A stretch of DNA of 64,000 bases from Trebonia sp963771985 (lineage in GTDB: Bacteria; Actinomycetota; Actinomycetes; Streptosporangiales; Streptosporangiaceae): contig CAVYVO010000004.1 of the NCBI GenBank assembly GCA_963771985.1, positions 744,001 to 808,000 of the forward strand. The letters run 5' to 3'. Within the stretch, counting starts at the first letter, position 1; every line of letters begins with the position of its first letter. The notes beneath the pieces were generated by a model, which saw only the letters and a list, made by a program, of their open reading frames with translations, ran no database searches and was not told the DNA's origin. This document shows, piece by piece, positions 51,403 to 59,388 of this stretch. Both the position numbers and the translations under genes were made by a program.

Positions 51403-52839
51403 ATGACGACGGTAAGCGACGTCGACGTTGAAGTAAGAGAAGGAACGTACGGCGACAAGGTCATCGCCGTCGAGCCCGGCGGCGCGGAGTTCATCCCGCT
51501 GAACGAGCGGCACGGGCGCCCGCTCCAGCTTTTCTGGACCTGGACATCGCCGAACATGGAGTTCGCCACCATCTTCGTCGGCGTGCTCGCGGTCGCCGCG
51601 TTCGGCCTGGGCTTCTGGGCGGCGGTGCTCGCGGTCCTGCTCGGCAGCGGGCTCGGCGGCCTCACCCAGGGACTACTCTCCATGCGCGGACCGCAGTTCG
51701 GCGTGCCGCAGATGGTGCTAAGCCGCCTGGGCTTCGGGTACTGGGGGAACATCCTCCCGGCCGGGCTGAACTCGGTCACCGCGGGGATCGGCTGGTTCGC
51801 GGTGAACAGCGTCAGCGGCGCCTTCGCGCTGAACACGCTCACCCACCTGCCGCAGGTGCTGTGCCTGCTGATCATCGTGGTCGTGCAGATCGCGGTCGCG
51901 TTCCTCGGGCACAACCTCATCCACGTCTTCGAGCGGTACGCCTTCCCGGTGCTGGCCATCATCTTCCTGATCGCCAGCGGCGTGGTCCTGTCGAAGGCAC
52001 ACCCGAGCGCGCCGCACTCGACGATCCCCGGCGCCTTCCTGATCACGCTGGGCGCGACGTTCGGCTACGCGGTGGGGTGGAACCCGTACGCGTCGGACTA
52101 CACCCGGTACTTCAAGCCGGACACGAGCAAGGTCGCCATCGCGTGGTGGTCCGGGTTCGGCCTGTTCCTGTCCTGCGCCGTGCTCGAGATCGTCGGTGCC
52201 GCCGCCGGGACCGCGGTCAAGAACTCCGGCGTCTTCCTCGGCAGCAACCCGACCGGCGCGTTCACCGGCCTGCTGCCGAGCGTGCTCGGCGACTTCACGC
52301 TGCTGGCGATCGCGCTCGGCGCCGTCGCCGCCAACGCGCTGAACATCTACTCCGGCGCGATCTCGTTCACCGCCCTCGGCTTCAAGCTGCCGCTGGCGCT
52401 GCGCCGGGCGCTGGTGACGCTCGTCTTCGGCACGATCGGCTTCTTCCTCGCCTGGTCCGGGCTGAGCAACGCGGGCACCAAGTACGACAACTTCCTGTTG
52501 ATCATCGCTTACTGGATCGCGCCGTGGCTGGCCGTCGTGTTCTGTGATGAATATCTCCGGCGCGGCCAATCTCAGGACGAAATCGAGCACCTGCTCTTCG
52601 CCAGGAAGTACGCTAACTGGGCGGGTCCGGTGGCGATGGCGGTCGGGGCGGGCATCTCCATCTGGCTCTTCGCGAACCAAACTGAATATGTTGGTATCGT
52701 GCCCAAGCACTGGCCGGCCGCTGGCGACCTGACGTTCGAGGTCGGGTTCGTGCTCACCGCCGTGATCTACCTCGTCTGGCGGCTGGTCGCGGACCGCTCG
52801 GCCCGCGCGGCGATAAGCGCGGAGTCACGGGCGCATTAG
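51403..52839 (+). CDS. NCS1-family nucleobase/cation symporter (purine-cytosine permease)
   Basis: This 478-residue protein has 12 predicted membrane helices. The N-terminal motif EFIPLNERHGRPLQLFWTWTSPNMEF and the conserved GWNPYASDYTRYF and VAANALNIYSGAISF segments identify the bacterial CodB/fungal FCY-like NCS1 group. It should import purines, cytosine or related bases with a cation. ATG 51403 has CAGGAG 7 bp upstream; a longer frame to 51244 is not used. Its divergence from purK fits a purine-linked role, but co-regulation is inferred only. Confidence 0.92.
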   Translation: MTTVSDVDVEVREGTYGDKVIAVEPGGAEFIPLNERHGRPLQLFWTWTSPNMEFATIFVGVLAVAAFGLGFWAAVLAVLLGSGLGGLTQGLLSMRGPQFGVPQMVLSRLGFGYWGNILPAGLNSVTAGIGWFAVNSVSGAFALNTLTHLPQVLCLLIIVVVQIAVAFLGHNLIHVFERYAFPVLAIIFLIASGVVLSKAHPSAPHSTIPGAFLITLGATFGYAVGWNPYASDYTRYFKPDTSKVAIAWWSGFGLFLSCAVLEIVGAAAGTAVKNSGVFLGSNPTGAFTGLLPSVLGDFTLLAIALGAVAANALNIYSGAISFTALGFKLPLALRRALVTLVFGTIGFFLAWSGLSNAGTKYDNFLLIIAYWIAPWLAVVFCDEYLRRGQSQDEIEHLLFARKYANWAGPVAMAVGAGISIWLFANQTEYVGIVPKHWPAAGDLTFEVGFVLTAVIYLVWRLVADRSARAAISAESRAH

Positions 52840-52931
52840 GTATTTACGTAACATTTAGAACGTTCGTAACGCCCCGGCAAAAAGCGTCGACTACCGTAGC
52901 TGCGCAGCATGACGAAAGGGGCGCCCTGCGC

Positions 52932-53840
52932 ATGGCCCGAGCTATTGCCGACCTGTACCAACGTGTCCGTCATATGGGGCCGGAACTCGTCAAGTTCGGC
53001 GTCGTCGGCGGTATCGGTGCCGTCGTCGACCTGGGCGGCGCGGCCGTGCTGCACAGCTCGTACCACGTGGAACCGCTCGAGGCGAAGGCGATCTCAATCA
53101 CGGCGGCGACCGTGGTCACGTACGCGGGCAGCCGGTTCTGGACCTTCCGGCACCGGGAGAACCAGGCCATGCACCGCGAGGCCGTGCTCTTCATCGTGCT
53201 CAACGTGATCGGCCTGATCATCGCCGAGGCGGTGATCGGGATCACCACGTACGCGCTCGGGCTGAAGAGCCCGCTCGCGTACAACGCCGCGAGCGTCCTC
53301 GGCACCGGCCTGGGCACGATCTTCCGGTTCTACGCGTACCGGAAGTGGGTGTTCCTGGCGCCCGCCGAACAGTCGGCACCGACCACGGCGACGGGCGTCC
53401 TGCCCGAGAACGGGCTCGACTACGCGCCGTGGGAGCTGGACCCGTCGTTCTTCGACCAGCCCAGCGATTACTCCCGTCAGATGCCGCTTGAAGAACCGCT
53501 TATCCAGAACGAACGCATGACGGCTCCCCTTGTCACCGCCGCTGCTCATGCGCGGGAAGCCACCGCGGCGCAGGACGTCTCCGCGGGAGAAACCGCTCCG
53601 CGGGAGGGCCCTTCCTGGGAGGAGCCGGTGTGGGACAGCTCCCGGTGGGAGAACTCAACGCCGCAGGAAGCCCGCACGCAGGAAAACGTGTGGGAGCTCC
53701 CGCGGCGGGATGACTCGCCGTGGGACGGCCCCCGGTGGGAAGAGCCAGAGCCGTCCTGGGACGCGCCCAGCGCGCTGTCTTCGGACGGTTCGGCGTCCGC
53801 CGGCCAGCGCGCCCCCGGCCGTCATCGCAAGCCCCGCTAA
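52932..53840 (+). CDS. GtrA-family membrane protein with long tryptophan-rich tail
   Basis: This is a 302-residue protein. Residues about 15-140 form a GtrA domain with four membrane helices (LVKFGVVGGIGAVVDLGG, ITAATVVTYAGSRFWTFRH, GTGLGTIFRFYAYRKWVF). GtrA proteins handle lipid-linked sugars in cell-surface glycosylation. The remaining 150 residues are hydrophilic, rich in E, P, D and W, with about 12 repeats of the form PxWE/WDxP (for example SWEEPVWDSSRWEN, SPWDGPRWEEPEPSWD). This tail is not part of the usual GtrA family. ATG 52932 is used. The gene converges with the histidine kinase at 53842. Confidence 0.85.
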   Translation: MARAIADLYQRVRHMGPELVKFGVVGGIGAVVDLGGAAVLHSSYHVEPLEAKAISITAATVVTYAGSRFWTFRHRENQAMHREAVLFIVLNVIGLIIAEAVIGITTYALGLKSPLAYNAASVLGTGLGTIFRFYAYRKWVFLAPAEQSAPTTATGVLPENGLDYAPWELDPSFFDQPSDYSRQMPLEEPLIQNERMTAPLVTAAAHAREATAAQDVSAGETAPREGPSWEEPVWDSSRWENSTPQEARTQENVWELPRRDDSPWDGPRWEEPEPSWDAPSALSSDGSASAGQRAPGRHRKPR

Positions 53841-53841
53841 C

Positions 53842-54849
53842 TCAGGCGGGGCCGGTGCCGGCCGGCTTGGCCGGGTCGCCGGGCGGGTTGCGCGGCAGGA
53901 AGACGGCGAAGACCGGCGGCTTCCGCCGCGCCAGTACGATACGGCCGCCGTCGGCGGCGGCCATCGTGCGCGCGAGGGCGAGGCCGAGGCCGGTGCCTTC
54001 GGGGCGTCCGCTGAAGCTGCGCTCGAAGATGCGGGTCACCAGTTCGGCGGGCACGCCGTTGCCCTCGTCTTCGACCTCGATCACCACCGAACGCGGCGAC
54101 TGCGACCGCCGGATCGTCACCGTTCCCTTGCCGTGCATGAGCGCGTTGTCCAGCAGCGTCGCGATCACCTGAGCCAGCCCGCCGGGGGTGACGTACGCCT
54201 GCAGGCGGGACTCGCCGATGAGCACCATCTTCCGCCCCGCCCGGCGGAACGCCGGCTCCCACTCCGTGATCTGCTCCAGCACGATCTTGTCCACGCTGAT
54301 AAGCGCCGCGGAGCCGACCGCCGCCCGGCGGCCGGGGCTCAGCAGCTGGCTCACGACGTCGGCGAGCCGTTCGGCCTGGTGCAGCGCGGCGGTGCCCTCA
54401 TCGCGGACGACCTCCGGATCGTCGGCCGAGGCGATCATCTCCTCGAGCCGCATGGACAGCGCGGTCAGCGGCGTGCGCAGCTGGTGCGAGGCGTCGATCG
54501 CCAGCTCGCGGTCGGCGGTCAGCAGCTGGGTAACCCGGCGGGCGGCGCTGTCCAGGCCGTCGGCCACCTGGTCGAGCTCGGTCACCCCGTACCGGCGGCC
54601 CATCGGCCGCGGGTCGCCGGTGCCGAGCCGCCCGGCCGCCTCGGCCAGATCCTCGACCGGCCTGGCCACCCAGCGGGCCAGCAGCCCGGCCAGGACCACC
54701 GCCACGCAGCCGGCCACGGCCAGCAGCGGCACCCCGAGCAGCAGCATGGCGGGATCCCTGTCGGCGGCGACGACGAGCAACGGCACGTCGGCCACTATCG
54801 CCGCGACCGCCGCGACCATCGCCGTGGAAAGCCACAGGCGCCGCCGCAC
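53842..54849 (-). CDS. Two-component sensor histidine kinase
   Basis: This 335-residue kinase has two N-terminal membrane helices with almost no loop between them, HAMP (WVARPVEDLAEAAGRLGTGD), HisKA with the phospho-acceptor in IDASHQLRTPLTALSMRL, and HATPase with DNALMHGKGTV, DEGNGVP and GTGLGLALARTMA. The lack of an extracytoplasmic sensor domain suggests sensing within the membrane or by a partner. GTG 54849 has GGAGGA upstream. It follows the response regulator by 35 bp on the same strand. Confidence 0.9.
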   Translation of the reverse strand: MRRRLWLSTAMVAAVAAIVADVPLLVVAADRDPAMLLLGVPLLAVAGCVAVVLAGLLARWVARPVEDLAEAAGRLGTGDPRPMGRRYGVTELDQVADGLDSAARRVTQLLTADRELAIDASHQLRTPLTALSMRLEEMIASADDPEVVRDEGTAALHQAERLADVVSQLLSPGRRAAVGSAALISVDKIVLEQITEWEPAFRRAGRKMVLIGESRLQAYVTPGGLAQVIATLLDNALMHGKGTVTIRRSQSPRSVVIEVEDEGNGVPAELVTRIFERSFSGRPEGTGLGLALARTMAAADGGRIVLARRKPPVFAVFLPRNPPGDPAKPAGTGPA

Positions 54850-54884
54850 TGGCCTCAGTCCTCCTGTTAGTCGCCCTGGTCGCC

Positions 54885-55559
54885 CTAGTCGTCGCGCTCG
54901 AAGCGGAATCCCACGCCGCGCACGGTCGTGATGTACCGCGGGTTGTGGGCGTCATCACCGAGCTTGCGGCGCAGCCACGAGATGTGCATGTCCAGGGTCT
55001 TGGTCGACGTCCACCACTTGGCGTCCCAGACCTCGCGCATGATCTGCTCGCGGGTGACCACCTTCCCCGCGTCGCGCAGCAAGATCCACAGCAGGTCGAA
55101 CTCCTTGGTGGTGAGGTCGAGTTCGACGTCCCCGTGCCAGGCGCGGCGCGCGTCCGCGTCGACACGGACGCCGCGCACCGCCCCCGGGCTTTCCGCGGTG
55201 CCCCGGCGCAGCAGCGCGCGGACCCGCGCGAGCAGCTCCGCCAGCCGGAACGGCTTGGTCACGTAGTCGTCGGCGCCCGCGTCGAGACCGACGACCGTGT
55301 CCACCTCGTCGGCCCTGGCGGTGAGGATGAGCACCGGCACCGCGTGCCCCTCGGCTCTGACCCGCCGGCATACTTCGAGCCCGTCGAGCTCGGGCAGGCC
55401 GATGTCCAGGAGGATGAGGTCGATCCCGTCCGACAGCGCCCGGCCCAGCGTGGTCGGTCCGTCCTCGGTGACCTCCACCTGGTAGCCCTCACGGCGCAGC
55501 GCTCGGGACAGCGGCTCAGAAATAGAGGTATCGTCCTCAGCGAGCAGCACACGGGTCAT
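54885..55559 (-). CDS. OmpR-family response regulator
   Basis: This 224-residue regulator has a receiver domain (TRVLLAEDDTSISEPLSRAL, phospho-acceptor Asp in LILLDIGLPELDG, Lys in DDYVTKPFRLAELLARV) and a winged helix (LDLTTKEFDLLWILLRDAG, WTSTKTLDMHISWLRRKLG, TVRGVGFRFERDD). Its ATG overlaps the LysR stop by 4 bp (ATGA), and the cognate kinase follows. It is the partner of the kinase at 53842-54849. Confidence 0.93.
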   Translation of the reverse strand: MTRVLLAEDDTSISEPLSRALRREGYQVEVTEDGPTTLGRALSDGIDLILLDIGLPELDGLEVCRRVRAEGHAVPVLILTARADEVDTVVGLDAGADDYVTKPFRLAELLARVRALLRRGTAESPGAVRGVRVDADARRAWHGDVELDLTTKEFDLLWILLRDAGKVVTREQIMREVWDAKWWTSTKTLDMHISWLRRKLGDDAHNPRYITTVRGVGFRFERDD

Positions 55560-56566
55560 AAATGAATAGTAGTAAAGCTAGGGTAAACCTTGGTGGCGGT
55601 AAGCAACCTGCCTCGGTAGTCCAGGGTGAAGTCGCGGAAGGCGGTTACCGGGGCGGGCAGCGGGCGGTCGCTCATCCAGGCCAGGCCGACCGTGCGGGCG
55701 GCTCGCGGCGCGGTGATGCGGACGGCCGCGACTTCCGGGTCGGCGGCCGCGCCCGGCGTCGCCGGCAGCAGGGACACGCCGAGACCGGCGCCGACTAGGC
55801 CCTGACAGGTCGCCGCCTCCTCGCCCTCGAAGGCGATCCGGGGCTCGAAGCCCGCGGCGCGGCACAGCTCGTCGGTGATCACCCGCAGCCCGTAGCCGGG
55901 CTTGAGGCAGATGAAGTCCTCCGCGGCGGCTTCGGCGAGCCGGACGCCGCGGCGGCGCGCGAGCCGGTGCCCGGCCGGGACGATCAGGTCGATGCGCTGG
56001 GAGTCGAGCGGCCTGGCGACCATGCCGGGCTCGTCTGGCAGCGGCGCGGTCAGGCAGAGGTCGACCTCGCCGGCCCGCAGCCGCGTGAGCAGCACATCCG
56101 CGCTGCCCTGGACCAGCGCGAAGCGGACGCCCGGTTTTTCCGCGCGGAAGTCGCGCAGCAGCCTGGGCACCGCCTCGGTCCCGAGCGTGTGCAGGAAGGC
56201 GAGCGCCACGCGGCCGCGCGCGGGATCCGCCTCGTCCGCGAGGAGCTGGAGGTGACCGGTGAGAGTCGCCACCGCCCGTTCGGCACCTTCCAAAAGAAGA
56301 CGCCCATGGCGAGTCAGCTTCACGGAACGGCCCGGACGAGCGAACAGCGGCACGCCGAGCTCGGCCTCCAGACGGGCGATGGACCTCGACAGCGTGGGCT
56401 GCGGGACGCCGAGCAGGTCCGCGGCGCGGGTCAGGTGCTCTTCGTGCGCTACGGCGACGAACTGGCGGAGCCGGGGGGCGAGCGCGTCGAGCCCGGCGGC
56501 GGCCTCTGCTTGCCCTAGGGGGGACGACCCCCCTTCAACCCCCCGGCCAGGCTCTGTGTCATGCAT
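55556..56566 (-). CDS. LysR-family transcriptional regulator
   Basis: This 336-residue LysR protein has an N-terminal winged helix (LRQFVAVAHEEHLTRAADLL, PQPTLSRSIARLEAELGVPLF, then RHGRLLLEGAERAV) and a periplasmic-binding-like effector domain (LRAGEVDLCLTAPLP, CQGLVGAGLGVSLLPA). ATG 56566 gives MHDTEPG; a longer frame to 57055 overlaps the divergent MFS gene and is rejected. The divergent MFS transporter starts 58 bp away, and a 24-bp palindrome lies between them. It is translationally coupled to the downstream response regulator, which is unusual for LysR. Confidence 0.9.
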   Translation of the reverse strand: MHDTEPGRGVEGGSSPLGQAEAAAGLDALAPRLRQFVAVAHEEHLTRAADLLGVPQPTLSRSIARLEAELGVPLFARPGRSVKLTRHGRLLLEGAERAVATLTGHLQLLADEADPARGRVALAFLHTLGTEAVPRLLRDFRAEKPGVRFALVQGSADVLLTRLRAGEVDLCLTAPLPDEPGMVARPLDSQRIDLIVPAGHRLARRRGVRLAEAAAEDFICLKPGYGLRVITDELCRAAGFEPRIAFEGEEAATCQGLVGAGLGVSLLPATPGAAADPEVAAVRITAPRAARTVGLAWMSDRPLPAPVTAFRDFTLDYRGRLLTATKVYPSFTTIHL

Positions 56567-56570
56567 ATTC

Positions 56571-56594
56571 GCATGATAAACGCACAGATCATGC
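56571..56594. promoter_or_regulatory. LysR-type operator between LysR and MFS genes
   Basis: GCATGAT (56571-56577) and ATCATGC (56588-56594) are perfect inverted arms with a 10-bp spacer. ATGCAT also occurs at 56561-56566 and 56591-56596, 30 bp apart. LysR proteins bind such interrupted palindromes between divergent genes. Binding is inferred. Confidence 0.55.
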
Positions 56595-56624
56595 ATTGGA
56601 CGTATCAGACCGGGCTGGCTTACC

Positions 56625-57860
56625 GTGGACGTCGTGCTGGACAACCCGACGCGGCGCCCCGCCGGTCCCGCGGCCCCGCCGGAAGCGGCGCGGAAGCTGC
56701 GGCACACCGACCCGGGGATGCGCCGGGTGCGGCTCGGGCTGTTCGCGGCGGCGCTGGCCACGTTCGCGCTGCTGTACGCGCCGCAGCCGCTGCTCCCGCA
56801 GATCGCGGGCACGTTCGCCGCCGACCCGGCGACGGCGAGCCTGGCCATGTCCGCGGCCACGTTCGCGCTCGCCATCGCGGTCATCCCGGTCAGCTCGCTG
56901 TCGGAGGTGTTCGGGCGGCGGCGGGTGATGACCGTCTCCGCGCTCGCCGCGTCGGTGCTCGGGCTGGCCGCCACCCTGGCGCCGTCGCTGCCGGTGCTCG
57001 TGGGGATCCGGGTGCTGCAGGGTTTCGCGCTGGCCGGCGTCCCGGCGGTGGCCATGGCCTACCTGGCCGAAGAGGTCGAGCGCGGGTCGCTCGGCCGGGC
57101 GATGGGGCTGTTCATCGCCGGGAACTCGATCGGCGGGCTCACCGGACGGATCGCGGCCGGCGCGCTGGCCGACCACGGCGGCTGGCGGGTCGCGCTGGCC
57201 GGGGTCGGCGCGATCTCCGTCACCTGCGCCGTCGTGTTCGCGCTCATCCTGCCGAGGTCTTCTTACTTCCGGCCGGCCCCGTTGCGCGTGCGGGGACTGC
57301 TCGGCAGCCTGCGGGCGAACGTGACCGACACCAGGCTGCTGCGGCTGTACCTGATCGCGTTCGCGATGATGGGCGCGTTCGTGACCGTGTACAACTACCT
57401 GACGTTCCGGCTGAGCGCGCCGCCGCTGCGGCTGTCCTCGACGGTCATCGGGCTCCTGTTCGTGTCGTACCTCGCCGGGACGTACAGTTCCGCGGCCGCG
57501 GGGCGGCTGGCCGACCGGTTCGGGCGGTACCGGGTGCTGCTGTCGGGGGTGCCGGTGACCGCTCTCGGGGTGCTGGTCACCCTGTCTGGTTCACTGGTCC
57601 TGATCATCCTCGGGCTGATCGTCATGACGGCAGGGTTCTTCGCCGCGCATTCGGTGGCCAGCGGATGGGTGGGAGCACGGGCGAAGGTCGCGCCTGCGCA
57701 GGCGTCCGCGCTGTACATGTGCGCGTTCTACATCGGCAGCAGCGTCGCCGGGTCGGCGGGCGGGGTGTTCTACGGACGCGGCGGGTGGCCCGAGACGGTG
57801 GCATTCGTGCTCGCGCTGCTCGGAGTGGCGCTGGCGAGCGCGGCGTCGATCAGGCGCTGA
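56625..57860 (+). CDS. MFS transporter (YnfM/AraJ-like exporter)
   Basis: This 411-residue major facilitator protein has 12 predicted helices. Family features are LLYAPQPLLPQIAGTF at helix 1, SLSEVFGRRRVMTVSALAA (the GxxxDRxGRR-type loop 2-3 motif), PAVAMAYLAEEV and RLADRFGRYRVL after helix 8. It resembles exporters of small molecules or drugs. GTG 56625 is the likely start; GTG 56634 is an alternative. The adjacent divergent LysR and operator suggest inducible expression. It converges with the enoyl-CoA hydratase. Confidence 0.9.
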   Translation: MDVVLDNPTRRPAGPAAPPEAARKLRHTDPGMRRVRLGLFAAALATFALLYAPQPLLPQIAGTFAADPATASLAMSAATFALAIAVIPVSSLSEVFGRRRVMTVSALAASVLGLAATLAPSLPVLVGIRVLQGFALAGVPAVAMAYLAEEVERGSLGRAMGLFIAGNSIGGLTGRIAAGALADHGGWRVALAGVGAISVTCAVVFALILPRSSYFRPAPLRVRGLLGSLRANVTDTRLLRLYLIAFAMMGAFVTVYNYLTFRLSAPPLRLSSTVIGLLFVSYLAGTYSSAAAGRLADRFGRYRVLLSGVPVTALGVLVTLSGSLVLIILGLIVMTAGFFAAHSVASGWVGARAKVAPAQASALYMCAFYIGSSVAGSAGGVFYGRGGWPETVAFVLALLGVALASAASIRR

Positions 57861-57863
57861 GCT

Positions 57864-58649
57864 CTACTCGCCCGGCCAGTGCGGGGCGCGCTTTTCGGCG
57901 AACGCCGCGATCCCCTCCCGGCGGTCCGCTGACAGCGCCGCGGTCCGCCACGCGGCGTCCTCGATGTCGAGCGCGGACTCGAGCGCGACCCCCCAGCCGT
58001 TGCGCAGCGCCCGCTTCGCCGCCTTCGCCGCCACCGGGGAGTTGGCCGCTATCGCGGCCGCCACCTTCCGGGCTTCTGCTTCGGCCTGGCCGGCGGGGAC
58101 GCGGCGGGAGATAAGGCGGATGCGTTCGGCTTCGTCGACGGGGATGCGGCGGCCGGTGAGGATGATGTCGGCCGCCACGCCGGCGCCGAGCCGGCGCAGC
58201 GCGAGCTGGGTTCCGCCGCCACCGGGGACAAGGCCGACGGTCACCTCCGGCAGGCCGAATACCGCCGTCTCGTCGGCCACGATGATGTCGCAGCTCATCG
58301 CGAACTCGCAGCCGCCGCCGAGGGCGTACCCGTGCACCGCGGCCACGGTGGGCTGCGGCAGGCCCAGGACACCGCCGAACGCCTTGCGGAAGATCTCCCG
58401 CTGGCGCAGGAGCTGGGCGTCCGTCATGTCGTTGCGTTCCTTGAGGTCCGCGCCCGCGCAGAATGCCTTCGTCCCCGCGGCGCTGAGCACGACGGCGCGC
58501 ACGTCCCTGTCGGTGCCCAGGCCGGCGCAGGCCGCGGCGATCGACTCCGCCATCGCGGTGCTCAGCGCGTTCATCGCCGCGGGGCGGTCGAGCACGATCT
58601 CGGCGACGAACCCGTCGTGCCGCCGCACGGTGATCCCGTCGTAGTCCAT
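57864..58649 (-). CDS. Enoyl-CoA hydratase/isomerase family protein
   Basis: This 261-residue crotonase-fold enzyme has the oxyanion-hole segments AFCAGADLKERND and YALGGGCEFAMSCDIIVA, and the downstream FGLPEVTVGLVPGGGGTQLALRRLG. The glutamates used for hydration appear present (GGGCEF and LPEVTVG). It should hydrate 2-enoyl-CoA or act as a related isomerase. ATG 58649 places MDYDGITVRRHDG at the start; a longer frame to 58982 covers the next gene. It lies 11 bp after the PH-domain gene and may share its transcript. Confidence 0.92.
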   Translation of the reverse strand: MDYDGITVRRHDGFVAEIVLDRPAAMNALSTAMAESIAAACAGLGTDRDVRAVVLSAAGTKAFCAGADLKERNDMTDAQLLRQREIFRKAFGGVLGLPQPTVAAVHGYALGGGCEFAMSCDIIVADETAVFGLPEVTVGLVPGGGGTQLALRRLGAGVAADIILTGRRIPVDEAERIRLISRRVPAGQAEAEARKVAAAIAANSPVAAKAAKRALRNGWGVALESALDIEDAAWRTAALSADRREGIAAFAEKRAPHWPGE

Positions 58650-58660
58650 AGCGCGGAAGG

Positions 58661-59191
58661 TTAGTCGATCGCCCGCCGCTCCTCCCGGCCGGCTCGCAGC
58701 CGCTCGTCCTCGACGAGCTGGAACAGGGTGGCCTGGACGCGTTCCACGTGCGGGATGGCGGTCAGCACGAGCTCGCCGTGCTCGCCGGCCGACTCCACGA
58801 CCAGCGTGCCGGAGTCGACCAGCCGGTCGAGCGGTCCCTTGCGGAAGGAGACGTCGGTGATCCGCGACAGCGGGATGTCCCGGCCGCGGCGCGCGATGAT
58901 CCCGTCCCGCAGCCGCATCCGGCGGGTGGTCAGCTCGTAGACCGTGGTGCGCCACCTCAGCAGCGGGTAGATCAGCCACCACATCAGCAGCACGATGGCC
59001 ACCACGCCCAGCGCGAGGCGCTCTGTCCCCGCGGCCTTGCCCGCCGGGATCATCACTTCGACGACGAGCAGCACCGCCACTACCAGGAAGGCCAGCGCGA
59101 TCGGCCGGACCAGCGTCTTCCAGTGCGGGTGCAACACCTCAACAGACGCCTCGCCCACGGCGAGCGACCGGTCATAACTCACAAGAACCAT
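58661..59191 (-). CDS. Bacterial PH-domain (YdbS/DUF304-like) membrane protein
   Basis: This 176-residue protein has two membrane helices near the N-terminus (LVRPIALAFLVVAVLLVVEV, LALGVVAIVLLMWWLIYPLL) followed by a bacterial PH domain (TVYELTTRRMRLRDGIIARRG, DIPLSRITDVSFRKGPLDRL, GTLVVESAGEHGELVL). The function of this family is unknown. ATG 59191 matches the conserved MVLVSYDRSL start. A 46-nt hairpin lies 33 bp upstream of the start, in its promoter or leader region. Confidence 0.88.
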   Translation of the reverse strand: MVLVSYDRSLAVGEASVEVLHPHWKTLVRPIALAFLVVAVLLVVEVMIPAGKAAGTERLALGVVAIVLLMWWLIYPLLRWRTTVYELTTRRMRLRDGIIARRGRDIPLSRITDVSFRKGPLDRLVDSGTLVVESAGEHGELVLTAIPHVERVQATLFQLVEDERLRAGREERRAID

Positions 59192-59223
59192 GGTAGGCCC
59201 TCCCTCCCTACGGATTGGGCCCC

Positions 59224-59269
59224 TTTGTTCCTGGTTTGCGCTGCTCTGGCGACAGCAAACAGGAACAAA
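59224..59269. repeat. Hairpin 1: left boundary of a nuclease cassette
   Basis: A 46-nt stem-loop has its left arm TTTGTTCCTGGTTTGC at 59224-59239 and right arm GCAAACAGGAACAAA at 59255-59269. The same structure, inverted, occurs at 60323-60368. In the aligned copies 37 of 46 positions agree, and some of the differences are compensatory (T-A here, C-G there). It lies between two divergent starts, so a terminator role for either gene is excluded. Confidence 0.85.
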
Positions 59270-59306
59270 TATCAGATCCACCGCCTTAGCACAAGCATGA
59301 CTTCTT

Positions 59307-59342
59307 CGACCTGTGGATAACGAAGTAGTTATCCACAGGTCG
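59307..59342. promoter_or_regulatory. 36-bp palindrome with two inverted TTATCCACA boxes
   Basis: CGACCTGTGGATAAC (59307-59321), GAAGTA spacer, GTTATCCACAGGTCG (59328-59342): 15-bp perfect arms. Each arm holds TTATCCACA, the classical DnaA-box sequence, at 59312-59320 (reverse) and 59329-59337. It lies 46 bp upstream of the nuclease start. It may be an autoregulatory operator or a DnaA-binding site; the sequence alone cannot decide. Confidence 0.75.
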
Positions 59343-59388
59343 GCGGTCAGCGATGCGCTGATGCCAGTAATTCGCCGATGGTGTCCTT

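Noticed and set aside
59307..59342. Chromosomal origin of replication
   Set aside because: Two DnaA-box sequences in one palindrome are too few; no dnaA, dnaN or gyrase genes are nearby.
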